34,191 nt of DNA, taken from assembly GCF_029067145.1 (NCBI RefSeq), contig NZ_JAIEFA010000084.1:1-34191 (forward strand), read 5' to 3'. Under the pieces are notes generated by a model. That model saw nothing but the letters and a program-made list of their open reading frames with translations. It did not search any database and was not told where the DNA came from. Positions within the stretch are counted from its first letter, which is position 1. Every line of letters starts with the position of its first letter. Shown here piece after piece: positions 16,203 to 24,904 of the stretch. The stretch comes from Helicobacter sp. (lineage in GTDB: Bacteria; Campylobacterota; Campylobacteria; Campylobacterales; Helicobacteraceae). A program made the position numbers and the translations under genes.

Positions 16203-16739
16203 ATGAATGATTTTAATTGGTTTGATTTAATAGTAGGTGCTTTGATTTTGTTATTAGCGATTCGGGGGATTATTAATGGATTTGTGCGCGAATTTTTTGG
16301 TTTTGTAGGAATCGTGGGCGGTGTGTATGGTGCTTCTGTCTATGGAGATAGTGTAGGGGAATGGATTAGTGCGAATCTTTATGCTTTTCAGAATCCCTCC
16401 GCAATTTCGTTGATTGGTTTTTTGGTTTTGTTAGCACTCATTTGGGGTATTGCCTTGATTGTGGCTGAAATTGTGCAAAAAATTGTTCATTTGAGTGCGT
16501 TAGGAGGAGTGAATCGGATTTTGGGATTTTGTTTTGGTGCATTAAAAGTTTTTATGATTTTTGCGATTATAATTGCCACATTGACTAATATTCAATTTGC
16601 TAAAAGTTTCATTGAAAAATACACACAAGGAAGTTACCTTTATCCAATGTTGCGTGATACGGGAGCTGTTGTGATTAAGCTTGATGTTGTGCAAAGTAAC
16701 ACGCCAAAAATAGAAGATTTGCAAAATAATATATTCTAA
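16203..16739 (+). CDS. CvpA-family membrane protein
   Basis: A 178-aa integral membrane protein with four hydrophobic helices (about residues 7-30, 32-52, 66-90 and 105-127) and the CvpA core FDLIVGALILLLAIRGIINGF followed by VREFFGFVGIVGG. The best-known member is needed for colicin V production in E. coli; its molecular role elsewhere is unclear. It lies 14 bases before lysS and is the first gene of a long plus-strand block that matches HP0181-HP0185. Confidence 0.9.
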   Translation: MNDFNWFDLIVGALILLLAIRGIINGFVREFFGFVGIVGGVYGASVYGDSVGEWISANLYAFQNPSAISLIGFLVLLALIWGIALIVAEIVQKIVHLSALGGVNRILGFCFGALKVFMIFAIIIATLTNIQFAKSFIEKYTQGSYLYPMLRDTGAVVIKLDVVQSNTPKIEDLQNNIF

Positions 16740-16753
16740 ATAAAAGGAAAAAA

Positions 16754-18265
16754 ATGTTTGAAAATGATGCTTATGTGCTAGGTAGAATCGCAAAAGCTAA
16801 CACATTGCGTGAAATGGGCATTAATCCTTATGGTAATGGAATCTCAAAAGAATGGAATACACAGGAATTTTTAAAGAATTATGATTCTCTTAAATCTTTA
16901 CCAGAGGGCGAACAAAAAGACGAAAGCAAATCCGCACAAGTTGCCGGACGCATTAAGTTTATTAGGCTAATGGGCAAAGCAGCCTTTATTAAAATAGAAG
17001 ATGTAAGCGGAATCTTGCAAATTTATTTGTCCAAAAATGAATTGGGCGATTCCTTTGATATATTCAAAAAATGCATAGAAGTCGGGGATATTGTAATGGC
17101 AAAAGGGTTTCCTTTTGTAACAAAAACAGGTGAATTAAGCTTGCACGCTTTGGATTTTAGGATTCTAACCAAAGCAATTAGTCCTCTGCCGGAGAAATAT
17201 CACGGGTTGATAGATATTGAATTGCGTTATCGTCAAAGATATTTAGACTTAATTATGAATAAGGAAGTGCGTGATAGTTTTATATTGCGTTCTAAAATTG
17301 TTTCAAATGTGAGAAAATTCTTTGAGCAAAAAGGATTTTTAGAAGTTGAAACGCCGATGATGCACCCCATTCCCGGTGGCGCAAATGCCAAACCTTTTGT
17401 AACTTACCATAACGCCTTAAATGTGGAGCGATATTTGAGAATCGCACCTGAATTATATCTCAAACGTCTGATTGTCGGCGGATTTGAAGCGATTTTTGAA
17501 ATCAATCGTAATTTTCGCAATGAGGGAATGGACCACTCGCACAATCCGGAATTTACAATGATTGAATTTTATTGGGCATATAAGGATTATAAAGATTTGA
17601 TTCAAATTACACAAGAATTATTTGCGTATTTGCTAGAATCCCTTTCCTTACCTAAAGTTTTGGTGTTTAATCATCAAGAGATTCATTTAGACGCTTTTAG
17701 GCAAATCACTTATTTGGACGCTTTAGTGGAGATTGGAGGGATTCCACGCGAGGTTGTGAATGAGGAGGAGAAATTGTATCTTTACCTCAAAAAGCATAAT
17801 GTTCCTTTAGAATCCCAAATGGAGTTGGGTAAATTGCAAAGCGAAGCCTTTGACGCTTTTGTGGAGGAAAAATTAATCAATCCTACTTTTATTACAGATT
17901 TTCCTATCGCAATTAGTCCGCTTGCAAGACGCAACGATAAGAATCCAGAAATAGCGGATAGATTTGAGTTGTTTATCGGAGGAAGCGAAATTGCCAATGG
18001 CTTTAGCGAATTAAATGACCCGCTAGACCAGCTAGAAAGATTTAAAGAACAAGTCAAAGCTAAAGAAGCAGGTGATGAAGAAGCGCAGTATATGGACGAG
18101 GATTATGTTACCGCTCTTTCTTATGGTATGCCTCCCACAGCAGGAGAAGGAATCGGAATTGACCGCTTGGTGATGTTATTAACAGGAAATACAACAATAA
18201 AAGATGTGATTTTGTTTCCAGCATTAAAACCGCAAAAATTACAAAACAAAAAGGAAGAACAATGA
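16754..18265 (+). CDS. lysS: Lysyl-tRNA synthetase LysS (class II)
   Basis: Charges tRNA-Lys. The N-terminal OB fold (residues 55-150; RIKFIRLMGKAAFIKIED) binds the anticodon, and the class II catalytic domain has motif 1 (FLEVETPMMHPIPGGANAKP), motif 2 (RNEGMDHSHNPEFTMIEFYW) and motif 3 (GIGIDRLVMLLT). The 503-aa length is normal. AAAGGAAAAAAA precedes the ATG. Its stop overlaps the glyA start (ATGA). Confidence 0.98.
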   Translation: MFENDAYVLGRIAKANTLREMGINPYGNGISKEWNTQEFLKNYDSLKSLPEGEQKDESKSAQVAGRIKFIRLMGKAAFIKIEDVSGILQIYLSKNELGDSFDIFKKCIEVGDIVMAKGFPFVTKTGELSLHALDFRILTKAISPLPEKYHGLIDIELRYRQRYLDLIMNKEVRDSFILRSKIVSNVRKFFEQKGFLEVETPMMHPIPGGANAKPFVTYHNALNVERYLRIAPELYLKRLIVGGFEAIFEINRNFRNEGMDHSHNPEFTMIEFYWAYKDYKDLIQITQELFAYLLESLSLPKVLVFNHQEIHLDAFRQITYLDALVEIGGIPREVVNEEEKLYLYLKKHNVPLESQMELGKLQSEAFDAFVEEKLINPTFITDFPIAISPLARRNDKNPEIADRFELFIGGSEIANGFSELNDPLDQLERFKEQVKAKEAGDEEAQYMDEDYVTALSYGMPPTAGEGIGIDRLVMLLTGNTTIKDVILFPALKPQKLQNKKEEQ

Positions 18266-19512
18266 GTTATGCTTTAGAAGAAAATGACCCAGAAATCTTA
18301 GGATTTATTAATCAGGAATTAGAGCGTCAAAATACGCATTTGGAAATGATTGCGAGCGAAAACTTTACTTTTCCAAGCGTAATGGAAGCTATGGGGAGCA
18401 TTTTGACCAACAAATATGCCGAGGGTTATCCTTATAAAAGATATTATGGAGGATGTGAATTTGTAGATAAAATTGAAGAGCTAGCCATTAATCGTGCTAA
18501 AAAGCTTTTTGGTTGTGCGTTTGCAAATGTTCAACCTCACGCAGGTTCTCAAGCAAATTGTGCGGTGTATTCTGCGCTTTTAAAGCCTTATGATAAAATC
18601 TTAGGTATGGATTTGAGCCACGGAGGGCATTTAACACACGGAGCAAAAGTCAGCCTCACAGGGCAAATGTATCAAAGTTTTTTTTATGGTGTGGAGCTTG
18701 ATGGAAGAATCAATTACGATAAGGTAGCTGAAATTGCAAGAGTTGTGAAACCAAATATGATTGTTTGTGGCTTTAGTGCTTATTCAAGAGAATTGGATTT
18801 TGCGCGCTTTAAAGAAATTGCAGAGAGTGTAGGAGCGATTCTTATGGCAGATATTGCACATGTGGCTGGACTTGTTGTTGCAGGAGAGTATCCCAATCCT
18901 TTCCCTTACGCAGATGTGGTAACTACCACTACACATAAAACTTTGCGCGGACCGCGTGGAGGATTGATTTTAACCAACAATGAGGAGTATGCTAAGAAGA
19001 TTGATAAGGCAGTTTTTCCCGGAATGCAGGGAGGACCACTTATGCATGTGATTGCAGGTAAGGCAGTAGGTTTTGGTGAGAATCTGAAACCTGAATGGAA
19101 AGAATATGCCAAACAAGTCAAATCCAATGCAAAAGTTTTAGCAAAAGTTTTAATGGAAAGAAATTTCAAAGTAGTAAGCAATGGCACAGACAATCATTTG
19201 ATTTTGTTGTCTTTACTTGATAAAGAATATAGCGGAAAAGATGCGGATTTGGCATTAGGAAATGCTGGAATCACAGCGAATAAAAACACAGTTCCGGGTG
19301 AAACGCGCAGCCCATTTGTAACAAGTGGTGTGCGACTTGGTTCGCCTGCATTGACTGCAAGAGGATTTAAAGAAGCAGAGTTTGAAATTGTGGCAAATAA
19401 AATTGCAGATATATTAGATGATATAACAAATACACAAAAACAAGAAAAAGTCAAGGGTGAATTAAAGGAACTTGCGCTAAAATTTCCTATTTATAATAAA
19501 GCAATTTTTTAA
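18262..19512 (+). CDS. glyA: Serine hydroxymethyltransferase GlyA
   Basis: PLP enzyme converting serine and tetrahydrofolate to glycine and 5,10-methylene-THF, the main source of one-carbon units. The PLP lysine is K226 in VVTTTTHKTLRGPRGG. EMIASENFTFPSVMEAMGS near the start and NKYAEGYPYKRYYGGCE are family signatures. Full length at 416 aa. Translation is coupled to lysS through ATGA. Confidence 0.98.
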   Translation: MSYALEENDPEILGFINQELERQNTHLEMIASENFTFPSVMEAMGSILTNKYAEGYPYKRYYGGCEFVDKIEELAINRAKKLFGCAFANVQPHAGSQANCAVYSALLKPYDKILGMDLSHGGHLTHGAKVSLTGQMYQSFFYGVELDGRINYDKVAEIARVVKPNMIVCGFSAYSRELDFARFKEIAESVGAILMADIAHVAGLVVAGEYPNPFPYADVVTTTTHKTLRGPRGGLILTNNEEYAKKIDKAVFPGMQGGPLMHVIAGKAVGFGENLKPEWKEYAKQVKSNAKVLAKVLMERNFKVVSNGTDNHLILLSLLDKEYSGKDADLALGNAGITANKNTVPGETRSPFVTSGVRLGSPALTARGFKEAEFEIVANKIADILDDITNTQKQEKVKGELKELALKFPIYNKAIF

Positions 19513-19535
19513 GATTAACGAAAAGGGAGCAAGCA

Positions 19536-20081
19536 ATGGTATCAGATATGGATTTGAAACTTATCAAAATGATTACCTCTCATTATTGGTTGAAATCACC
19601 AGGAATTGGGGAGAAAATGCAACATAATGGTAGAATCTTTTATGATAAATTTAAAAAGATTAATGAGCCAATTACGCGTAATTTGCTCCAAAGTCATTTT
19701 AAAAAAGAAATTATTATTGCACATTCGTTGATTAATGAGCGCGATAAAGTTGAAAATATCGTCTTTGATTATAATGGATTCAATGCAGAACGTTTTTGGC
19801 ATCGCGCACAATTACTTTTGAGAGAAGAAGGGTTTATTAATTTTACTGCTTATGAAACAAAAACACCGGGACATTTGCATTTATATGTGCATAAAGGACA
19901 TACAACTTTTCAAGAGGCTTGCCAGATTGCTAAAATGCTTGGTGCAAAGCTTTCTCAAAAAATGCCAACAGAGTGGAAAATGTTTCCTTCTCTTGATATT
20001 CCGAAAAATTTTAACATCTTGATTGTACCCTATAATGTTTATAAAAAAGAACGCGGTGCTTCGTGGTCTAAACATATGTAA
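19536..20081 (+). CDS. DUF1882-type hypothetical protein (HP0184-type)
   Basis: A 181-aa soluble protein placed after glyA exactly as HP0184 in H. pylori; it matches my memory of the epsilonproteobacterial DUF1882 family. Visible segments include DMDLKLIKMITSHYWLKSP, FDYNGFNAERFWHRAQLLLR and TPGHLHLYVHKGHTTFQEAC. The last, with several His residues, could be a ligand or nucleic-acid site, but the function is unknown. GGGAGCAAGCA precedes the ATG. The SPOR gene follows after 10 bases. Confidence 0.85.
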   Translation: MVSDMDLKLIKMITSHYWLKSPGIGEKMQHNGRIFYDKFKKINEPITRNLLQSHFKKEIIIAHSLINERDKVENIVFDYNGFNAERFWHRAQLLLREEGFINFTAYETKTPGHLHLYVHKGHTTFQEACQIAKMLGAKLSQKMPTEWKMFPSLDIPKNFNILIVPYNVYKKERGASWSKHM

Positions 20082-20091
20082 AGGAGAGAAT

Positions 20092-20880
20092 ATGACAGAA
20101 TTAGAATCGCATAAAGACACAGCAAGAGATTTAGAATTAGACGATTTATTGATTAGCAATAATGAAGGCGATGAATTAAAAAGCGGAAGCAATAAGAAAT
20201 TAATTTTATTAAGCGCAATTGGTGTTTTATTATTTGGAGTGATTGTGCTGGCTGTTTATTTGCTTCAAGGAGATTCTCAAGAGGCAAACAAACAAGAGAT
20301 TGAAACACAGAAGCCATTGGAACGTTTAGAACCGCAAATATCGCAAACTTCAAATGAAAATCAGCAAAATACAGATTTTGGACAAGTGCCAATCCAAAAT
20401 AATACTAGCAGCGATGACCAATTCCAAATGATTATTAATCAAATCAAAGCACAACAAAATCAAAACAATGCTTCTACACAAGCTTTGCCAACAGCTCCTA
20501 ATTCAGCACCAAAAGCAGAATCTAAAAAACCTGCACAACAGCCTACGCAAATAGCTTCAAAGCCTGAAATCAAACAAGAACCATCAAAAACAACCCCAAA
20601 AGAAAGCTTTAAAGATGTTAAAGTAAATGACCCTTCTTTGCAAGGTAGTGAGGCCGGCAGGGGATTCTATGTTCAAGTGGGTTCTTTTAGTAAATTCTCT
20701 CCTAATAAGCAACTTTTAGGCTTGATTAATGAAAATAAATTGAGTTATCGTATGCAAAAATCTGGAGACAACAACCGCTTACTTATTGGTCCTTATACTA
20801 CAAAACAAGAAGCGCAAAATAAATTGAGTGAGATTCGTGCAAAAATTAATAAAGACGCTTTTATTAAAGAAATCAAATAA
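20092..20880 (+). CDS. SPOR-domain membrane protein (HP0185-type)
   Basis: A 262-aa bitopic protein: about 40 acidic cytoplasmic residues, one transmembrane helix (KLILLSAIGVLLFGVIVLAV), a long Gln/Asn/Pro/Ser-rich linker, and a C-terminal SPOR domain starting at GRGFYVQVGSFSKFSPNKQL and ending with LIGPYTTKQEAQNKLSEIRA. SPOR domains bind denuded glycan strands at the division septum, so a role in cell division or envelope upkeep is likely. The longer open frame from 20023 overlaps the preceding gene; the start at 20092 has AAAGGAGAGAAT immediately upstream and is clearly right. Confidence 0.9.
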   Translation: MTELESHKDTARDLELDDLLISNNEGDELKSGSNKKLILLSAIGVLLFGVIVLAVYLLQGDSQEANKQEIETQKPLERLEPQISQTSNENQQNTDFGQVPIQNNTSSDDQFQMIINQIKAQQNQNNASTQALPTAPNSAPKAESKKPAQQPTQIASKPEIKQEPSKTTPKESFKDVKVNDPSLQGSEAGRGFYVQVGSFSKFSPNKQLLGLINENKLSYRMQKSGDNNRLLIGPYTTKQEAQNKLSEIRAKINKDAFIKEIK

Positions 20881-20895
20881 CCTCCTTTCTTCTAT

Positions 20896-20917
20896 ACCAA
20901 TGCAATTTAGCATTGGT
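20896..20917 (+). terminator. Hairpin terminator after the cvpA-SPOR block
   Basis: ACCAATGC and GCATTGGT form a perfect 8-bp stem with a 6-base loop, 15 bases after the SPOR stop, followed by TTATGTTTTC. Likely a Rho-independent terminator for the long plus-strand block. Confidence 0.7.
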
Positions 20918-20961
20918 TTATGTTTTCTGCTAAGTTTTTAAAAAGTTGATTTGGAAATATT

Positions 20962-20983
20962 AATCCCCGCACAAAGGGGGATT
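20962..20983. terminator. Hairpin terminator after ferredoxin
   Basis: AATCCCC and GGGGATT form a 7-bp GC-rich stem about 20 bases beyond the stop of the minus-strand ferredoxin gene. On the plus strand it is followed by GATTTTG, so it may serve both converging units. Confidence 0.6.
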
Positions 20984-21002
20984 GATTTTGTGAAAGAAAG
21001 AA

Positions 21003-21287
21003 TTATTCAACAACAGGTGTGTGAGCACTTCTTTTGTCATCATCAATATCGTCTCTATGGGGTTGTGAAGCTACAATTGCGTCCCATACGATACAACCTT
21101 CTGTGGGGCATGCAGAGGCACAAGCAGGTTCGTCATTGTGTCCTACGCATTCTACACATTTTTCGCTATGAACAAAATAGCAACCATCATCATTTGGATT
21201 ATCATCATCATCTACGATAGCTTCTACTGGGCATTCGTCAATACACGCACCACAGGCGATGCAGATGTCAGTAATTTTAACAGACAT
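21003..21287 (-). CDS. 2[4Fe-4S] ferredoxin, Alvin type
   Basis: A 94-aa low-potential electron carrier. The first cluster motif is CIACGACIDECP. The second is CVECVGHNDEPACASACP, with eight residues between the second and third Cys instead of two; this insertion and the C-terminal tail after the last cluster define the Allochromatium-type ferredoxins. In Helicobacter such ferredoxins serve pyruvate and 2-oxoglutarate oxidoreductases. The segment between the clusters is very acidic (DDDDNPNDDG). TTAAGGAGAAATA precedes the ATG. Monocistronic, between a converging SPOR gene and a divergent radical SAM gene. Confidence 0.95.
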   Translation of the reverse strand: MSVKITDICIACGACIDECPVEAIVDDDDNPNDDGCYFVHSEKCVECVGHNDEPACASACPTEGCIVWDAIVASQPHRDDIDDDKRSAHTPVVE

Positions 21288-21465
21288 TATTTCTCCTTAA
21301 AAATTTATATTAGACAATGAGTATATATTAAACTTTATAAAATGGAGCTTTAAAAATAAGATTACATTGGGTTAAAGTGGTAAAATTTATCTCCAAGATA
21401 CGATTCTGTGCATAAAATAGTGTAAAATATTGATTATTTTATAAAGACTATAAAGGTTTAAATGT

Positions 21466-22392
21466 ATGAATATTATTTTTGGTCCTATTCATTCAAGACG
21501 TTTTGGAGAATCTCTTGGTGTAGATTTATCTCCTAATATTAAGCAGTGTAATTATGATTGTTTGTATTGTGAATTAAAGGGCAAAAAAGCACAAGATTCT
21601 ATGGAAGAGTTTTTGGAAACAGAGGTGATTTTAAAAGAAATCCAAAAAGGCTTGGAGCATTTTCCAAATATAGAATCCTTGACAATTACTGCCAATGGAG
21701 AACCAACACTTTATCCGCATTTGTATGAGTTAATGTTGCGTTTAGAAGATATTAAAGGCGCAAAACAAACTTTACTCTTAACAAATGGTTCTTTATTGTG
21801 CGACCCGATTGTTGCGCGTGCTTGTTTATTATTTGATAAAGTAAAATTTTCATTAGACGCAGTCAGCCAAGAGGTATTTAAAAAAATTGACCGACCAAGT
21901 AAAAGTGTAAATTTAGAACAAATTTTACAAGGAATTTATCAGTTTAGTGCGGATTTTGGAGGCGAATTGTATGCAGAAATTTTATTTGTAGAGACGATTA
22001 ACGATTCTTTAGAAGAGGTTAAAAAAATGGCAAAATTTCTTGCTCCTATGCGATTAAAACGTGTTGATATTGGCACGATTGATCGCCCGCCCGCCTATAA
22101 GGTTAAGAGTGTTTCTCAAGAGAAATTGGAGTTATTTGGAAAGGTTTTTTTAGATTTTGGGCTTCCAATTTTTATCCCTAAAAGAACAGAATCCAAAGAA
22201 GAAAAACAATTAAATTTAAGTCGCAATGAGATTCTAAAAACAATCGCTTTGCGCCCTCAAAGCACACAAGATGTTGCAATGCTATGGAATCTCTCTTCGC
22301 GTGAGATTCTGCAAGATTTGTTGCAAAGCGGTCAAGTGGAAATTGCGGAAAACAATGCCACAAAGTTTTATCGCATTGGAATAAAAGCTTAA
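21466..22392 (+). CDS. Radical SAM protein (COG0731-like)
   Basis: A 308-aa Fe-S oxidoreductase. The N-terminus reads FGPIHSRRFGESLGVDLSP and then CNYDCLYCEL, the CxxxCxxC motif binding the SAM-coordinating [4Fe-4S] cluster. LTITANGEPTLYP is the GGE-like SAM amino-group site, and FSLDAVSQEVFKKIDRPS follows. This is the COG0731 type, related to but shorter than TYW1 wyosine synthases; the substrate of the bacterial group is not established. The last 60 residues (LRPQSTQDVAMLWNLSSREI) resemble a small winged helix, which may contact RNA or protein. An ATG at 21462 is out of frame. Confidence 0.88.
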   Translation: MNIIFGPIHSRRFGESLGVDLSPNIKQCNYDCLYCELKGKKAQDSMEEFLETEVILKEIQKGLEHFPNIESLTITANGEPTLYPHLYELMLRLEDIKGAKQTLLLTNGSLLCDPIVARACLLFDKVKFSLDAVSQEVFKKIDRPSKSVNLEQILQGIYQFSADFGGELYAEILFVETINDSLEEVKKMAKFLAPMRLKRVDIGTIDRPPAYKVKSVSQEKLELFGKVFLDFGLPIFIPKRTESKEEKQLNLSRNEILKTIALRPQSTQDVAMLWNLSSREILQDLLQSGQVEIAENNATKFYRIGIKA

Positions 22393-22411
22393 AAAATATG
22401 CAGAATTTTGC

Positions 22412-22417
22412 TATAAT
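22412..22417 (+). promoter_or_regulatory. -10 element of the amino acid ABC importer operon
   Basis: TATAAT within TTTTGCTATAATCCAAGC, 29 bases upstream of the binding-protein start. TGC two bases before gives an extended -10 form. Confidence 0.7.
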
Positions 22418-22446
22418 CCAAGCTTAATTTTGTTAAAGGAAAAGGT

Positions 22447-23229
22447 ATGCAAAAGTTTATTTGGGCAAGTTTGTTGGCGATTTTGGCGGTGCTTTTTGTG
22501 CAAGGTTGTAGCAAGGGTGAGGAAAAGATTGTAATGGCTACTGCTGCAGAATTTCCACCTTTTGAATTTAAAGAGGGCAGTGAATTTAAGGGCATTGATG
22601 TAGAGATTGCACAAGAAGTGGCAAAGATTTTGGGTAAAACTCTAGAAATTAAAGATATGGAATTTGATTCTGTTGTGAGTGCTGTAAGTAGCGCAAATGT
22701 AGATTTTGGCGCGAGTGGTTTGACAATTAATGAGGCGCGTTCAAAAGTTGTGGATTTTACTACTTCTTATTATAATGCAAATCAAGTGGTTATCATTAAA
22801 AATTCTGATTCTGAATTAAAAGCTGTGGGCGATAATACAGCAGAACTCATCAAGGCAATCAACAAAAGGAGTGGAATCAAGATTGGTGTGCAAACAGGGA
22901 CAACAGGGGCATTTTATGCGCAAGGTGATAAGGATTGGGGTTTTGAGGGCTTTAAAAATGCTGAAGTTAAGGGATTTGTCAATGGTTCTTTGGCGGTAAG
23001 TGCGCTAGAAAATGGGCAGATTGATATTGTGATTATTGATGAAGCTCCTGCGCGCTTAATTGCTAAAAACTATGCAAGCACAGAGGTTTTAAGCGCATAT
23101 TTGACGGAAGAAAGATATGGAATCGCGGTGAAAAAAGGCAATAAAGAATTGTTGGATTCTATCAATCAAGCACTTGAAAAAATGCGAACAGAGGGCGCGT
23201 TGGATAAAATTATTAAAAAGTATTATTAA
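22447..23229 (+). CDS. Amino acid ABC transporter binding lipoprotein
   Basis: A 260-aa solute-binding protein of family 3 (polar amino acids). The lipoprotein signal has a lipobox-like VQGC with Cys at residue 21, so it is anchored in the envelope. The mature protein begins KIVMATAAEFPPFEFKEG, then FKGIDVEIAQEVAKILGK and FGASGLTINEARSKVVDFT (signature of the family). The ligand, whether glutamine, cystine, arginine or another, cannot be told from sequence. It heads an operon with permease and ATPase, with 14 bases to the next gene. Confidence 0.94.
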   Translation: MQKFIWASLLAILAVLFVQGCSKGEEKIVMATAAEFPPFEFKEGSEFKGIDVEIAQEVAKILGKTLEIKDMEFDSVVSAVSSANVDFGASGLTINEARSKVVDFTTSYYNANQVVIIKNSDSELKAVGDNTAELIKAINKRSGIKIGVQTGTTGAFYAQGDKDWGFEGFKNAEVKGFVNGSLAVSALENGQIDIVIIDEAPARLIAKNYASTEVLSAYLTEERYGIAVKKGNKELLDSINQALEKMRTEGALDKIIKKYY

Positions 23230-23243
23230 AAGCCTGCGAATTT

Positions 23244-23942
23244 ATGGATAAAATAGAAATTTTTTATAATCAACTCATTGTCAAAGGCGGTTACACGCTC
23301 GTTGTAGAGGGTTTATTTGTTACGATTCTGCTTGCGGTGTGTGGTTTGATGATTGGAATCTTTGTAGGCACAATGCTTGCAATTTTAATTACCAAAGAAG
23401 AGAAAAACACATTAGAACATTTGCTTGTGGGAATTGGAAAGCTATATGTGGGATTCTTTCGTGGAACACCGATTGTTGTGCAGCTTTTGTTTATCTATTT
23501 TGTGATTCTACCTCTTTTTGGTTTGGCGGGAAGCAGCGCTTTGTTGGTTGCTATTGTGATTTTTGGTCTTAATAGTGGTGCGTATGTTAGCGAGATTATT
23601 CGCGGTGGAATCTTGAGTGTGGATAGCGGACAAAATGAGGCTGCAAGGGCACTTGGGCTTACTTCTAAACAAAGTATGCGTTTTATTGTTTTTCCCCAAG
23701 CCTTAAAAAATGCGTTGCCAAATTTGGGAAATGAGTTCATCACGCTTCTGAAAGAAACTTCGGTAGCAAATTATGTTACCGTTCATGATTTAACCTATGC
23801 GTTTAAGACGATTGGCAGTGCAAGCTATGAATATATGATTCCATATTTTTTCTTGGCACTTTGCTATTTGGTATTGGTGATGATTGCGAGCTTTGCCGTT
23901 AAGAAATACGAAGGGAAACTAAGAAAAAGTGATAAGCGTTAG
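23244..23942 (+). CDS. Amino acid ABC transporter permease (HisM family)
   Basis: A 232-aa inner-membrane permease with about five transmembrane helices. The cytoplasmic coupling (EAA) motif reads EAARALGLTSKQSMRFIVFP. GFFRGTPIVVQLLFIYF and ETSVANYVTVHDL are typical of polar amino acid permeases. As only one permease gene is present, it is expected to act as a homodimer. No strong ribosome binding site precedes the ATG. The 3' end overlaps the ATPase gene by 14 bases. Confidence 0.95.
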   Translation: MDKIEIFYNQLIVKGGYTLVVEGLFVTILLAVCGLMIGIFVGTMLAILITKEEKNTLEHLLVGIGKLYVGFFRGTPIVVQLLFIYFVILPLFGLAGSSALLVAIVIFGLNSGAYVSEIIRGGILSVDSGQNEAARALGLTSKQSMRFIVFPQALKNALPNLGNEFITLLKETSVANYVTVHDLTYAFKTIGSASYEYMIPYFFLALCYLVLVMIASFAVKKYEGKLRKSDKR

Positions 23943-24762
23943 AAATTTAGTTAAAAAATATTATGAAAGCGGCACAACAGAGGATAAGAGTGAGAAAATT
24001 GTGCTTAATGGCTTGAGTGTGGAATTTCAGAGGGGTGAGAAAGTTGTCATCGTGGGACCAAGCGGAAGCGGCAAAAGCACTTTTTTGCGCTGTTTAAATC
24101 TGCTTGAGATTCCAGATAGTGGGGAGATTTGGCTAGACAATCGGCGCATTTCCGAGATTAGTATTGATTTGTATCCAGAATTAGCAAATCTCAAAGGCAA
24201 GGCTTTGAAACTCGCCATAAAAGAATACGACAAAAAAGACCGACAAGACATTAATGAAGCGCGTGCCAAAATGGGTATGGTATTCCAACATTTCAATTTA
24301 TTTAATAATTTAAATGTGATAGAAAACATTACTTTAGCCCCCGTTAAACTTAAGAAAATGAGTGTCGGGGAAGCAAAAGAAGTGGGTTTGGCTTTATTAG
24401 CGCGTGTAGGATTGTTTGATAAGGCATACGAATATCCCTCCCGCTTAAGTGGGGGACAAAAGCAGAGGGTTGCGATTGCGCGTTCGCTCGCAATGAAGCC
24501 AGAAGTAATACTTTTTGATGAACCCACAAGTGCGCTAGACCCTGAAATGGTGGGTGGCGTGCTAAGTTTGATGAAAAGCTTGGCTGATGAGGGAATGAGT
24601 ATGGTGTGCGTAACGCACGAAATGGGCTTTGCTAAAGAGGTAGCAACAAGGGTTTTGTTTATGGAGGGTGGAAAAATCTTAGAGGATTCTCCCCCATTAG
24701 AATTTTTTGATTCTCCTAAAAATGAGCGTTTGCAGTATTTTTTGAGCCATATTCGGCGATAG
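23929..24762 (+). CDS. Amino acid ABC transporter ATP-binding protein
   Basis: A 277-aa ATPase of the GlnQ/HisP type. Walker A GPSGSGKST, Q-loop GMVFQHFNLF, signature LSGGQKQRVAIARSLAM, Walker B VILFDEPTSALDPEMV and the switch His in VCVTHEMGFAKEV are all present. It is longer than GlnQ (about 240 aa) because of roughly 30 extra charged residues before the Q-loop, around ELANLKGKALKLAIKEYDKK. The start is GTG, 14 bases inside the permease gene, with AAGGGA upstream. It ends the operon. Confidence 0.95.
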   Translation: MISVRNLVKKYYESGTTEDKSEKIVLNGLSVEFQRGEKVVIVGPSGSGKSTFLRCLNLLEIPDSGEIWLDNRRISEISIDLYPELANLKGKALKLAIKEYDKKDRQDINEARAKMGMVFQHFNLFNNLNVIENITLAPVKLKKMSVGEAKEVGLALLARVGLFDKAYEYPSRLSGGQKQRVAIARSLAMKPEVILFDEPTSALDPEMVGGVLSLMKSLADEGMSMVCVTHEMGFAKEVATRVLFMEGGKILEDSPPLEFFDSPKNERLQYFLSHIRR

Positions 24763-24780
24763 GGAAAGTTGGCTTATTGC

Positions 24781-24838
24781 GTCCTTGCTTTAAGCAATCT
24801 ATAATGTAGAATCCCACTATCCTGCATTATAGATTTGC
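24781..24838. repeat. Palindromic repeat remnants forming a large hairpin
   Basis: GTCCTTGCTTTAAGCAATCT then ATAATG is a short copy of the repeat family. Its right half GCAATCTATAATG (24794-24806) pairs with CATTATAGATTTGC (24825-24838), an inverted partial copy, with one bulge, across an 18-base loop. It lies just after the ABC ATPase and may end that transcript. Confidence 0.65.
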
Positions 24839-24904
24839 AGTTGTGGGTGAGCGGCTATGTGCAACGCATTACGCGCAGTTTGTAACTGCTCACAAGGACA
24901 AAAG

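Noticed and set aside
20023..20091. Longer start for the SPOR gene
   Set aside because: It would overlap the preceding gene by about 60 bases; ATG 20092 has AAAGGAGAG directly upstream.
24027..24527. 166-aa open frame antisense to the ABC ATPase
   Set aside because: The plus-strand frame has every ABC ATPase motif; the antisense frame has no start signal and a composition typical of a shadow.
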